Made by a program: the position numbers and the translations under genes. DNA of 64,000 nt, taken from Phocoena phocoena. Its lineage: Eukaryota > Chordata > Mammalia > Artiodactyla > Phocoenidae. Each line of letters opens with the position of its first letter. Within the stretch, counting starts at the first letter, position 1. The stretch spans positions 6,274,881-6,338,880 of the forward strand of contig NC_089223.1 in the NCBI RefSeq assembly GCF_963924675.1. Direction: 5' to 3'. Shown here one piece after another: positions 47,870 to 59,480 of the stretch. The notes below the pieces were generated by a model that was given only the letters and a program-made list of their open reading frames with translations, was not told the DNA's origin and searched no databases.

Positions 47870-47965
47870 TCTATTTTAATTCGATCTGCTTGATCTATCT
47901 ACCTATGTATCTAATCTATCTACGGTTGTATGTATGCACGTATATATGTATATATATTCACACAA
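47870..47965. repeat. (ATCT)n/(ATGT)n imperfect microsatellite
   Basis: Interrupted ctat/atct units (atctatctacctatgtatct) grading into gtatgtatgcacgtatatat. Decayed simple repeat. Confidence 0.75.
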
Positions 47966-50035
47966 TTAAAAAATCTCTCATTGGTGTTAGTGCAATGGCT
48001 ATACTTACTACAATTTTATGGTAGTTTGCACCATCTGGTTTTTGCTTACTGAAACATAAAGATATTGCTGAGCCCCCAATTAAATCTAGAAGGTGCTTTA
48101 AATATGATACAAATCATTACATAAGTGTTATTAATTAATCATTAATAATCCAAAAGTAAATACTAACATAGGCTTAAATTAAAATTACTGTATAATGATT
48201 CATTCATTATAGCACAAGAATTGCTATTTTCTTAGTGTAAATAGTTGGTCAGTACTACTATTAAATGCTGTGTTAAAAGTTGCTGTTTCTTTCCAATACA
48301 GGTTATATATTATAGCATATCAAATTATTTTATTATTTTCCCTAAATATTAGAAACACAAAAAAATTTATGATAAACTTATAAGAATACAATCATTGTAA
48401 TAAATGTATTTTATTATAATAGAAATCATTGAGACAAGTAAACAAAAAGTGGAAAATCTTACACAAAAAAATAAAAAGCAAATTACTTAGAACATCAAAA
48501 ATATTTTTGAAGAATGAGGATTCAATGATCAAAAAGAAAAAGGAGCGAGAACCTCAGAGCTATTAATTTTAGCAGAACGTAGCATAAGTCATCATTGATG
48601 GAACAGGATATGATATTATCGCCCATCTCTTAGTCTGCAATGACTAGTGACTTTCAACAAAAACTAGCAGAGAAAAAAATCCTAAAAAAACCATCAAATC
48701 AAATGTGTTCCCTTAAAATCCCAGAATGTAGACATATTTTAAAATATTCATCACTGAGCTACTCTTGCTGAAAAATCATCCATTTCATAAATGAAAGTTT
48801 GACTATACAAAAGATAGCTCAGGTTTGGGGATATTTGTTACACTCTGATTTTTTCAAATGAAAAAAAAATGACTATATTCTGGTTCCTTTATGCAAAGCA
48901 ACTTGCAGTTAGTCTGAATTTCTGCAGATATAAGATCTCTGAATCAGTTGAGAATGAACAAAATCAATTATAGGCAGTGAGTAAACGTGAATAAAGTGAG
49001 CTGGATAGCTATCACAGTGTTAGGTACTTAAAATTAAAATCTAATTTGTAAAAATCAATAACTAATTTTGTTGCAGAACAGACCCTAAATGAAAATAAGA
49101 AAGGATAAGTTCTTGATCATATAATATACATAAATTTGGTTTTGGCAAGGCAACTGTGTACAGAATATCATCCAAAGAAATTTTATGAGAGTCATAATGG
49201 AAATGTTCGGCATTTGGCAAAGATCATAGTAAAACTTGTTAATACTGTGAAAGAATGTTCATTCAGACTAAGAACACTAGCATCAATTAATATGACACAT
49301 CATTTAAGGACTGATATACCAAACTGAATAATTAGATTTATTGCAAAAGTAATGAATCATTCATTTGGAAGGAAATGCTAAATGTTACTCAAATTATTTT
49401 ACATACAGCTCGTACTATAAGCATTGTAAAACAAAATATAATTATTGATAATTTGATCGTTTGAAATTTTGACTATTTTTATGTAAACATTTTTGAGATA
49501 TTTTTTTCCAGGAGGTACAACAACAGGTAGATTCTTGAATTCCAAATATAGGGGGGAAAACTGATGGCTTAGCAGATGCCATAGCTGCCACAAAATACAC
49601 AGAAAACATAATAGATTTCAGTAAAATTTTGATTTCAGGAGAAAATCCTCAAAGAAAAACTGAGGAATTCTAAATTCTTTTGCTGTCTAGTCTGTAAGCA
49701 TGAATACTTAATAACACAGCACAAATTTCTTTGGACATACCTGATTTTGTCTTATAAGGCTGAAGACCTTAACAACTTTCCTTGGCTTCAATTAAATTTT
49801 AAATGATATTGAATATTTGTCTATCATAAACATTAAAACATTACAAACATTCCACGGGAAAGTTAAATCGATGCCTACACACCACGAAAAACTCAAAGTT
49901 TATCATGCACTGTTTCAAATAAATCTCTTGGTGACAACGCTAGATGATGGTACACCTTCCAAAATATCTGCTTTTAAATTTATTTCTTAATTCTGCATGC
50001 TGTATTAAGTAAAATTAACATTTTAGAGCAGGAGT
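47966..50035. other. Unannotated AT-rich stretch
   Basis: About 2 kb with no recognised mobile element and no credible open frame. A 63-codon frame at 49136-49327 has no known motif. Confidence 0.4.
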
Positions 50036-50205
50036 CTGAAAACTGTTTGTGAAGAGCCAGAGGGTAAGAGCCTGTAGGCTTTGCAGACTGCATACTGCCA
50101 CAACGATACTGTTGTGTTGCACATTCTGTGTCTGTATTTACAATCCTTTAAAAACATTTTAAAAATTCTAGCACATGGGTCATACAAAAGCAGGCCATAG
50201 TTTAC
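50036..50205 (+). mobile_element. hAT-Charlie-type non-autonomous DNA transposon fragment
   Basis: Blocks agcaggagtctgaaaactgt, ttgtgaagagccagagggta, gtaggctttgcagactgc and aaaagcaggccatagtttac match the 'ggtcggcaaact...ggccagat...ggctttgcgggcc' family of MER-type hAT elements. It encodes no protein. Family name not certain. Confidence 0.65.
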
Positions 50206-50395
50206 CAGTTTATGTTTTAGAGTTTTTCTAATGAAGTAGTCACTAGCCACATGTAAATTTAAATTTAAGGAATAAAAATTCTCAAGTTCTCAATAATTCC
50301 AAGTCTCGATAGCCACACGTGGCTGGTGGCAACTGTAATGAACACTGCAGGGAGAAGGCATGCCAAGAAAGTTCTACTGCACAGTATTGTTTTAG
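50206..50395 (+). mobile_element. Second hAT-type MER fragment adjacent to the first
   Basis: Contains cactagccacatgtaaattt near the left and cgatagccacacgtggctgg then tggcaactgtaatgaacact near the right. The 'agccacatgtggctagtggc' words are typical of a small hAT-type family. The two fragments abut near 50205 and may be nested or side by side. Confidence 0.6.
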
Positions 50396-50427
50396 AGAAA
50401 AAAAATGCAAAGTGTCGGTGTGTGCAT

Positions 50428-50456
50428 TTGTGTGTGTGTGTGTGTGTGTGTGTGTA
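50428..50456. repeat. (GT)n microsatellite
   Basis: About 13 GT units ending before atccc. Confidence 0.9.
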
Positions 50457-50715
50457 TCCCTTGAAAGCATTAGGAAAAACCAAGGTAAGAAGGCCTGAAT
50501 CTCTTGACATTGATACTAATCTATGCCATTTAGAAAATGCCAGAATTAAAAAGATGGCTTAATTTGACCATGAATTCCATTGTTAGTCCATCTTTATCCA
50601 AAGTTATAATCCATACCAACATGCCAAATCAATGTCTCTTTAAAATAATAGAATAATTCATACTTCCAGAGAATATTTTACAATACTAAAAAATAATAAC
50701 TTTCTCATTATTTTA

Positions 50716-50830
50716 GGTCAATGCTTTTCCCATTTTAATGGGCATACATATCATCTAGGGACCTTTATAAAATGCAAATCCTGATCAAGTAGGTCTAATC
50801 AAGAGATGATTAGGAAAATTTTGATTAAAA
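50716..50830 (+). mobile_element. MER5A-like hAT fragment
   Basis: Blocks gtcaatgcttttcccatttt, aatgggcatacatatcatct, aggg-acctttataaaatgc, aaatcctgatcaagtaggtc fit the 5' half of MER5A ('ggttctcaaac...caccttgttaaaatgcagattctgattcagtaggtc'). The 3' half is lost at an A-run. Confidence 0.55.
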
Positions 50831-51229
50831 AAAAAAAAACAGTGATGAGTATTATATACAGTATTTATTTGTGAACCTAGCCAAAAAGATAGGTTGGGAC
50901 ATTTGTGGAAGAATTTAGTAAGGAAGGGTTATGAATTTAGATACAGTACAAATAACAGTAGAAATAATTACAGTAGAAATAAACTAAAAAATGAGAAGAG
51001 AAGGAGAAGGAAAATACTAGTCTAATCCCTGTGTAGGAAGAGGTAAATAATGGATATTATTTAATGCTAATCCTGACAAGCCACATAGTAGAAAGATAAG
51101 TGAGGGGGAAGTACTGATAGCATGGTAAAAAGTCTTAGAACAAATATAATCACTAGAAAAAGATGCAAATCCCATGAAATATAAAAAATAAAAATATATA
51201 AATAAATGTAAAGATGCTTAATTCACTTT
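50831..51229. other. Unannotated AT-rich sequence
   Basis: A-rich sequence that may be more of the old L1 beginning at about 51230, but I cannot support it. Confidence 0.3.
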
Positions 51230-52920
51230 TGTATTTGTTTCTTAAAAACTAAATACAATTCTATTTTGTATACAAGAGCCACAGCTAAACAAAATTGTTC
51301 AGAAAAGCAAAATATTAAAAGGATGTGCAAAGGTGCTCCACCCAATGCAAATCAAATAAAATGCCAGCCAAATGCCATTAGTTTTTAATTCTGATGTAAG
51401 AAAGTAAAATTTAGATACTAAAAGACTAAAACAGGCAACAAAGAACATTTTGTAATGCTAAAGACCAAAAGTAAAAATGAATGTATAAGTTATAAATATC
51501 TGAATGCAATAACACTAGAACCACCTTCAAAATAAACAAAACAAGTAGATTCAGGAAGAAATTAATAGGAAAACACTAATAATACAAGACTTTCAGACCA
51601 AGACCCAAGTGGGAAACATATTTTTAAAATATAAATGTATACAATTTATATATTAATAAGGGTTTTATTAATATGGGTTAACTACTAAGGATTTTTTGCA
51701 TATCCCCCCAAAAATAGGCACATCTTCTTCATACTAATAAGAAGTGACCATATACTAGGTCCTTAAAAACCTTAGCAAGTCTTATAGCAGAAATAAGACA
51801 AACAATATTTTCTAGTCACAATGAAATAGAACTAAAAGTTAATACCAAAAATTATTAAAGTCTCTGTCACCTCAAATTTTTAAAAATCTTACTTATGCAA
51901 TTCTATTTAGAAGGGATAATTTACACCAAAATTGAAATATTTCAAAACATAATGATAATGAAAATTAGGATATCAGAATCTATGGGATATAATAAAAGCA
52001 TTAATCAAAGGAAAGTCATATCTTTAAATCCATAGGTCAGTATATACAAAAAGTAAAAATAAGTGCATCAAATATTAAATGCAAAATTTGGGGGAAAAAT
52101 TAAGCCAAAAGAAAGCAAAAGGAAGAACATATAAAGATAATGCAAAAATTGAAATTAAAAAAAAATTTTAAGGAGCAATAATCATCCTTTGAGAAAAAAT
52201 TAAGAATAGAAAACAGAATCATAATGACACCACCTGAGAAGTAATAAGGAGGAATAACTTTTGAAACTGATAATGTTCAAAAATCTTGACTCTTTTCACA
52301 AGTTTATGTGAATAAACTGAAATGGATAATTTCATAAGCAAACATATTATTACAAATGTAACAAAGCACAGAAAAAAGCTTACGTGGAGCTATTTCTACA
52401 GAAGAAATAAAGTTATAAAACAAATACTACACACAAAAGAACCAGGCTCAGATATTTTCACAAATGAAATCCATCAAATCTTAAAAGACCTAATAAAGCC
52501 AAGACTATTTAAATTGTTCCGGAGAATACACAAAGAAATATTTTAAAGTTATTTTTATGAAGTGAATATAAGAGGTACCAAAGGTTGATAAAATTGCACT
52601 GCATAAGAAACTACAGATCAATCTATATATGCCCATTCATGAAAAATCATAAGTAAAATATTAGCAAATAGAATCCAACTGCACATTAAAAAAACTTAAT
52701 GCATCATTATAGAGTGGGATTTACTCCAGGAATGCAAGGTAGTTCAATACTAAGAAATTCAGTAACAGCATTCATCATATAAATAGATTTATGGAGAAAA
52801 ACTTTACAGTCATCTTAAGTGCTGAATGTTTTTGTCATTCAACATCCACTCTTAATAAGAAAATTATGGATAGGAATTGATAAATACATACTTAACATCA
52901 TAAAATAAATACATCTCACC
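51230..52920 (+). mobile_element. Very old L1 (L1M type) ORF2, part 1
   Basis: Follows ORF2 order at low identity: ctaataagaagtgaccatat, then gaaataagacaaacaat, 'aaaagcattaatcaaaggaaagtcatatctttaaat' (endonuclease to RT linker), ccaagactatttaaattgtt, aagaaactacagatcaatct, aaaatattagcaaatagaat, gtgggatttactccaggaat gcaag, then an RT-like 'aatcaacatccactcttaataag'. Stops in all frames. The 74-codon frame at 52322-52546 is a remnant of it. The left border is uncertain. Confidence 0.7.
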
Positions 52921-53029
52921 CAAAAGTCACCGTAACTCCTACTCTACATTGTAACCTCAGAATGACAGCCAAGCTCATGAGACACAATAGGCTTTAACCA
53001 AGACCAATTTCTAGTTCATAAATCATGTT

Positions 53030-53300
53030 GATTGCTAAAAGGTCCAAACTTTCAGTTATAAGATGAATAAGATCTGAGGATGGTGACTAGTTGATAACAC
53101 TGTATTGTAGAATTGAAAGTTGTTTAAATGTTCACACACACACAAAAACAGCAAACATGTGAGGTAACAGGTGTTAATTAACTTGAAGGGGAAATTCTTT
53201 CACAATGTATATGTATATCAAATCATCATGCTGTACAATTTAACTATTTTACAACGTTATTTGTCAATTATACCTCAGTAAAGTGGGGATAAAAAGGGAG
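53030..53300 (+). mobile_element. L1MA/L1MB-type 3' UTR inserted into the older L1
   Basis: agatgaataagatctgagga, 'tagttgataacactgtattgtagaattgaaag', cacacacacacaaaaacagc, catgtgaggtaacaggtgtt, 'cacaatgtatatgtatatcaaatcatcatg', tgtcaattatacctcagtaa ending in an A/G-rich tail. It splits the old L1 into 51230-52920 and 53690-55190, so it inserted later. Confidence 0.7.
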
Positions 53301-53689
53301 AAAGGGTGTATAACAGGCAAAACAGCATGCATGTCAAGAGTCTTGTAAATCCCAGTCACCACTCATTTCTAGGAGGCACATGTTTCTGAGAAATGTGGCT
53401 TGGCAGGTAAGGATGTGAACCATCTCAGCTCAGGGAAGCCGGTGGATTGGTAGCCCTCAGTTTTTATCCTCTCTTCTCATTCTCTTGCACTGTTTGCTTC
53501 ACATCATGAATTACATATTTACAAAAAGACAATTCCAGCTACCTGGTACAGAGTACTCAGCTCAGTAAAGAGAAATTCACATTTATGTTGAATCTGGTAT
53601 ACTGCTATATATTCCCTGACTTAATGTTACAAAGAGTTTGAATAAGCTTGCTTTTCAGTCAGTAGGGTCAAAGGATTCATTTTGGTTCT
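53301..53689. other. Unannotated sequence between L1 parts
   Basis: Single-copy-looking sequence between the 3' UTR and the resumption of the old L1. It may be part of a further insertion; nothing recognised. Confidence 0.35.
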
Positions 53690-55190
53690 GTTCCCAACCC
53701 ATTCATTCCAGGCAAAATCTTAATAGAGAATTATCAAGCTTTCTCACTAAAGTTAAGAGCAGGACAGTGGTGCTCACTACTATTTGATTTAGTAGCCAAA
53801 GTAATCAGATAGGAGAAAAGAACTAGAGACATAACATTGAAAAGAAAGAAGTGGACTATGCCTATTTGTGGGGGAATGGTTTGCATGCAAAACCCATGTG
53901 CTGAAAGAATGCTACAACCCATGTTAAAACCACACATTTAGTAAGATAGAAAAATGTAAAATGGACATTGAAAGTCAATGGTCTTGCTGCATATTTCCAG
54001 ATATAATGCAAGGAAATATCTCAGTTACAATAAAACAACAACGACAAAAAGATCAAATGGTTAGGAATAAATTTATCAAGAAAAAAGCAATCTATATAAA
54101 AAAACTTTAAATTACTTATGAAAGATGCAAAGTAAACATAAAACAATAAATTTTATCCAAGTTAATATATGCATTTTTAATTATCGCCACAAAATGATGA
54201 GAGGTTTATCTTTTCTTCTTTTTTGTTTTTTTCTTTTTTGTTTTTCCTTCTAAAGCTGGACAAGTTGACTCTCAAATACAAGTGGAAAAATCAACGGTGG
54301 AGAATAGCCAGAAAACATTTCAAAAGAAATGAGAGTCCTTAGCCCTAGTGAAAGTAAGATGTGCCATAAGGCCTCTATAACTAAAACAGTATTGTACTGG
54401 CCATAAATACACCCAGAGAAGACATTCGAGAATCAGATCCATCAATATAACTCTGGGAGAAAATGGATTTTTAAATCAAAATGTGTAGCCATCTGGAAAA
54501 ACCTGGATCTATACCACTACAGAGCAGAATTACTTTAAGTAGATCAGACATCCAACTCAAAAGCAAAAACAAACAAACAAAAAAACATGCACCAGAAGAA
54601 AACATGAATTAATTCCTTATAACTTTGAGGTCAAATTTTCTAAAAATGACATAAAATCCAGAAGCAATTAAAGAAAACACAGATATATTCACCTATGTTT
54701 TAAAATACAGATACATTCACTTATGTTTTTAAAATAATAAAATGAATCATACACAAATTCGAAAGATAAATTATAAGCTCTTAAGACAAATAGCTATGAG
54801 TACTGACCACATTCTTTCTAACTATGTAGAAAAGTATTTAAAACCCCCAAATGCCTGTAGAAATGCTCAAAAAGTATAAACAGAGGATTCACAAGAAAAA
54901 GATATAAAACTGACCTTTAAACACATGAAATCATGTACTCAGAATAAAAAAAATACAGTTTAAAAATACCCAAAGATACTATCCCTCATTTCTCAGGTTA
55001 GCAAAAAAAAAAAAATTTATTGAGAGCACACCTCAGCAAAGCTGTAAGGAAGCAACGTGTACGCACACACACACACAAACACTGCTGATGAGAACCCAGC
55101 ATGAGGGCATCTCTGCAAAATCCTACAGAAGTGTTCATGGATTTACACATCAACCGAGTGATCCCACTCTACACTGAAGATACTCCTTTG
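53690..55190 (+). mobile_element. Very old L1 ORF2, part 2
   Basis: Continues in ORF2 order: ggacagtggtgctcactact then atttgatttagtagccaaag (RT core, near GTRQGCPLSP and following), caaatggttaggaataaatt, gtattgtactggccataaat, 'atcagatccatcaatataac', 'attccttataactttgaggtcaaattttc', ataaaatccagaagcaatta, aaacacatgaaatcatgtac, 'ctgctgatgagaacccagcatgagggcatctctgc', agtgatcccactctacactg. Interrupted by a T-rich run at 54200-54250, A-run near 55000 and an (AC)n tract at 55062-55078. Stops everywhere; an ancient fossil. Confidence 0.7.
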
Positions 55191-55445
55191 CCAACATGAA
55201 AGAACATTCACCATCTCTGCTCCATTTCCTCTCATGGACGTCCCCTCTACGGGCTCCAAAACCCGGCATGGAACTGCCCCTTGACGTGGTCCCCAACACC
55301 CACACCTTACACTCCATCATGGTCCGCTTTACCCTTCCTGAACTCCAAGCCCTGCTCTGTCCTCTCACAGCTCAACCTGCCCCCGGAACAGATGCCCTCC
55401 TTGTTTGGTCCCATCTAATGGCTTTTGAACTAGATTTTTAGAAAG
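55191..55445. other. GC-rich patch with an 81-codon open frame, not recognised
   Basis: A patch of higher GC than its neighbours. The plus frame 55196-55441 encodes MKEHSPSLLHFLSWTSPLR..., with no domain I recognise. No splice sites, Kozak context or poly(A) support a gene. It could be a decayed processed pseudogene or an unfamiliar repeat. Confidence 0.2.
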
Positions 55446-55677
55446 AGAAGGGAAATGAAGGGAAAGCAGGGGACAATAAAGAATGCAGATCTTGATTTTT
55501 AAATACTTCTCTCAACTAAAAGGCAGTAGGGCTCCTAGGAGAAACGGTTGACACAGAGAAACTGGAAGTGTTATCGTAGCAAAATATTAGCCCATCTGGA
55601 AATGTAGATTTTTTTGTGATTTTCTCTTTCTGTTCTACAACAGAATAGTAGTGATTAAGATGAAGGAGGAAGAAGTT

Positions 55678-55951
55678 CCTGTCACAACAGATGTAATTTG
55701 TCATTTGGAAACTCAATCTCACAATGATAAACCTAATTTATTTTAAAACTTCATAAAATGTTTTATAGTGGCTTGGTAGTACTCTTTAAGAAAACATATA
55801 GCTTGAAAAACTGATTAAGGAAACCAATTAATGTAATTTACTAGTATGAATTTGTACTTTCCTACTCTGTTTGCAGTTAAGCAAAAATAGAAAAGTATTT
55901 GAGACTCTCCTAATTTGGAAGCTGGAATGAATTATCTGAGAATAAATTATC
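55678..55951 (+). repeat. Diverged direct repeat, copy A
   Basis: Homologous to copy B at 57821-58101. Shared order includes cctgtca, taaacctaattt, taaaactt, gttttatagtggc versus tttttatgatggtggc, ctgattaaggaaaccaatta versus ctggttgagaaaaacaaatta, agtatgaatttgtactttcc versus aatatgaatttatacttgcc, and gctggaatgaattatctgag versus gctggaaattctaagaatta. Unidentified. Confidence 0.65.
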
Positions 55952-56860
55952 CAGAAGGCTGTCATAGTCTCTCAGAATGGTCACTGAAAAGTTCGATGAT
56001 AAGCACCTCCAACTTCTTATATGAACTTTTCTCTATATTAGCTAATTATATAATTTTATTATGTACTCACAATATGATTTTACTCACTATATGATTTTTA
56101 TTATATATAGAAATATTGGCTTACTGTAGATTTTTCCCAGTTTCTTCCATATCCGTTGGCACAATCAAATGTTGGGTTTTTTTAATGAATTATTGTTCTA
56201 AATAAATTTCTAGTTTAAAAATTTCTCTAAAATCATCACATTTATTTTAGAAACTAAATCCTATGCTACTGAATTTTGATCAAGTATATTTACAATTTAC
56301 AATCTAGAGTGTTGTAAAAGCATATGAAATAAATTAGCATAATTTTTGGTTAAGACTCATTAGAATGCAAATGTCACACATTACTTTTATAAACATAATC
56401 ATTCTAAATTTAAGCACCAATGATAACATCTGAAAGGAAAAATGGAATAAAAGTTTTAAAAAATAAACATATCTTTTTAAGCACATATGAATTTTAGTTT
56501 CTTCATAGTGGTTTGTCACAACAGAATACTAAAACATTTTTCAAAATAATTATGATTTGAAAAGTTATTAAAATATGGATGCGCATTCAAAGTTACAAAA
56601 GCAATTTTAAATTCAAATACAGAATGCTTTGGTTTCATAAGACTACGTAGAAAGCAGTTTACTGTTCCTTTCTCATGATTTCAAATGCCAACAATGATTT
56701 CATTTAGAATTTCACTCATTTCATTGTTTTGAATAAAGTGCTTAAAGCTACAATATCATTGTTATGTTTTAATTGTGTACAGCTTACACTTATTAAATGT
56801 TGAAGAGGAGAGTGTAATAATAAACCATGCATAGTGATTTGTTGTTAACGAAAAGCTTTT
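55952..56860. other. Unannotated AT-rich sequence
   Basis: Includes TA-rich stretches at 56030-56115. Nothing recognised. Confidence 0.4.
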
Positions 56861-57080
56861 GTTTGTTTGTTTGTTTGTTTGCGGTACGCGGGCCTCTCAC
56901 TGCTGAGGCCTCTCCCGCTGCGGAGCACAGGCTCCGGACGCGCAGACTCAGCGGCCATGGCTCATGGGCCCAGCCGCTCCGCGGCATGTGGGATCTTCCC
57001 GGACCGGGGACCCGTGTCCCCTGCATCGGCAGGCGGACTCTCAACCGCTGCGCCACCAGGGAAGCCCACGAAGAGTTTTT
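56848..57080 (-). mobile_element. CHR-type SINE, minus strand, with TSD
   Basis: A (TTTG)n tail (56861-56881), then gcggtacgcgggcctctcac to ccaccagggaagcc. The TSD is acgaaaagctttt (56848-56860) and acgaagagttttt (57068-57080), 11/13. The body is about 187 bp, shorter than the usual form by a small internal deletion after ggaccgggg. Open frames on both strands are SINE artefacts. Confidence 0.93.
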
Positions 57081-57205
57081 ATAAGAATCTCCCATTGTCT
57101 TCACAACACCCTGCGAAGTTACACCCATTTTCTAAACTGGAAAATTGAGGTTTAGAGAGAGTAAATAACCTCTAAATATTAAAGCTGTAAGTGACCCCCT
57201 GGGAA
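57081..57205 (-). mobile_element. MIR SINE fragment, minus strand
   Basis: Antisense MIR: cattgtcttcacaacaccct, gcgaagttacacccattttc, aaactggaaaattgaggttt, agagagagtaaataacctc. The preceding CHR SINE appears to have inserted at its edge. Confidence 0.7.
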
Positions 57206-57820
57206 GATCCTAAATTGACTGCTTTGGGCTCACAGTCCCTCCCAGGATCCATAAACCTCTCAGCAATAATTAACAAGTTAATGATATAAGTAAATGGACT
57301 TGAAATTTTCTCTTCCCCCTAAAATTCTAAATTTATAAGCTTTTCTTTCAAGTAACTTTCTAGGAGAGAGACTTTTTCACATTGATAAAAATGATTATCT
57401 CTTTGTCTACAAACAGGAGAGTAGTGATGTTGTGAAATAATGGGATTCATTCTCTTCTTTGGGATTGAAACATGATTCACAAACCATATGAAAATCAAGT
57501 ACCTTCTTATCCATATAAAGGAACATATATGCAATCATGGAAATTGTGGAAGGGGTCCTCACCAATCAAGCCCCTTCTAAATTAACAAAAAATGCTGTCC
57601 TTGAAGGGCTAAGGTGGTTTCCCTGGGAGAGACTAGCTCACTTGGGAGTCAGGGAGCTAAAATGCCATTGGAGGTTGCCATGGGATACAGTTTTATAAGG
57701 ACATTTGCAGAGCAGATGGAAGGAAGCTAAATAAAGTACATGCAGGTATGAAAAGTTTTCTATTTAATTTGCTATTAACAATGGAAGAGCTTGAATATTT
57801 GTCTACAGGAAAAATTTTCT
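57206..57820. other. Unannotated sequence
   Basis: Single-copy; nothing recognised. Confidence 0.4.
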
Positions 57821-58101
57821 CCTGTCAGAGCAAATTACATCTGATGTTTAGAAATGCGATCCCATAATTGTAAACCTAATTTGTCGTAAAACTTGAAAGA
57901 GCAGTTTTTATGATGGTGGCATAATGCTCATTAAGGAAAAAGATAGTTTCTAAGCACTGGTTGAGAAAAACAAATTAATATTACATTAGTAATATGAATT
58001 TATACTTGCCTCTTTTGTAAGGTAACGGGTAAACAGATTAGGAAACTATTTGTGACTGTACTTTTATGGTCTGACGCTGGAAATTCTAAGAATTAATTAT
58101 C
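57821..58101 (+). repeat. Diverged direct repeat, copy B
   Basis: Partner of copy A (55678-55951), same orientation, 2.14 kb downstream. Similarity fades beyond attctaagaattaattatc. Either an old local duplication or two copies of an interspersed repeat I do not know. Confidence 0.65.
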
Positions 58102-58867
58102 AGAGGGGAGGATAGCAAACCTTTTAAAATTCTACTGATGATGGCCCTGTTTGCAAACTCGTTTCCTGCATCCGCTACTCTGAGTAGCTCATAATATTTC
58201 ACTCCTTTAAATAGCACATTTTAATTAGCACAGTTCTTGAGTGGCCTTCAGTGAATTAACTAGCTTTACATAAAAATGTAACTTTTCACGTGAAGTTTCT
58301 GTACTGAATACATATATGTCATATAGATTCCTATTAAGAAAAGCAAATGCTTTTCTCTGGAATGCATTGAACGGCTATTCCTTGCCAGAAAAATTACAAG
58401 AGGACATTTACTTACAAATCTTACATATTAACACTAATTTTTAAATCACCCCTTGAAATGTACTCAATTCTAATAGTAAGAAATCCTACACATAACAGCC
58501 AATAAAAGAAAATAAACAAAAACCGGTAGCTATCTGTGTGCTTCGCAGAAAAAATGATTCATACATCAAGAGAGAAATTGTTGTAGGGCAGAAATAGAGA
58601 GAAAGAAGGTAAGCTTCCCACCTGTCCTCCCTCCCTCCCTTTTTCTCCTTGCTAGGCTCTGGAATGCAGTGCAGAGGCTTTATTAGATTCCGGTTAACAT
58701 TATGAGCAAGAATACTAATAATTTTCTACATGATGCATCATATCAGAAAGTGAAAAATCATCACACTGCCTACATCCCACTATTACTGATAGTCAACTGT
58801 AAATGTACTCATTTGGCTCAGATGATGACGGCCAGTTCTGTAGTAAATGTACATTTTCTCTTTGCAG
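58102..58867. other. Unannotated sequence upstream of the candidate exon
   Basis: Single-copy. Contains a polypyrimidine stretch at 58624-58650 (cctccctccctccct) and, at its end, the polypyrimidine/AG acceptor described for the candidate exon. Confidence 0.4.
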
Positions 58868-58962
58868 TCTGAGCTGGATTTGCCAACACCTTAAAATCCT
58901 GCTCCCCAACGACCATCTATATGATGGTTTTAGCACTGAATGAATACCCTTCCCTGAATCAG
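58868..58962 (+). other. Candidate orphan exon, 95 nt
   Basis: Preceded by a good 3' splice site (acattttctctttgcag, AG at 58866-58867) and followed by a good 5' splice site (cag then gtatgaat, GT at 58963-58964). One frame stays open from a TGA at 58870 to the exon end. It has two adjacent ATGs (58921, 58924) and ends in phase 0 with MMVLALNEYPSLNQ. It could be an alternative first coding exon or a 5' UTR exon. I do not recognise the peptide, and no partner exon was found. Splice-like pairs arise by chance, so confidence is low. Confidence 0.25.
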
Positions 58963-59039
58963 GTATGAATGTTGAATTTCTAATTCCATCCTTCCATAGA
59001 CTTTTATATCTAGCACGTCTTTCACAGAAGAAGTTATTT

Positions 59040-59480
59040 TTCCCCCTTTCTCATTTATGTATGTATGTACATACCTAGGTACACATGTAGGTATTTATTG
59101 TGATTAGGGTTCGTGGATATTTTATACCGTATATTATAATCAATTGTAGACATTATCATTTTCTGATGCTCGAATATCTCGTAATTTATCCAGTAGGAAC
59201 ATCTTCAAACTGGGTCATCTTTCCTCTTAACGTGATCCCATTAGACTTTGAGCTCCCTTGCTTTCCCGTAGAATACAATGTCCGAGGCACTACTTGTACT
59301 ATAGTTGCCCCAGATCTGAAATTAACTCCCTATCAAGGAAAAATAATAAATTTGCCTGATTGCTGCACCTGGGAGCAGACCCAAGGAAACTGTAGCTTGG
59401 TCACTTTAGGGTATCCTTCTAAGATCTCATCAGGATACACGCATTCTGGGTGCTATGCAACAGATAGTGGAATTTTACCT
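59040..59480. mobile_element. Probable ancient L1M-like fragment
   Basis: The order tatgtatgtatgtacatacc, ttctgatgctcgaatatctc, gtaatttatccagtaggaac, gtgatcccattagactttg, agctcccttgctttcccgta, cacttgtactatagttgccc and cagatctgaaat fits a repeat block common in mammals and usually labelled an old L1M 3' portion, in an orientation I cannot fix. The 130-codon plus frame at 59100-59492 lies inside it and is therefore probably chance. Confidence 0.4.
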
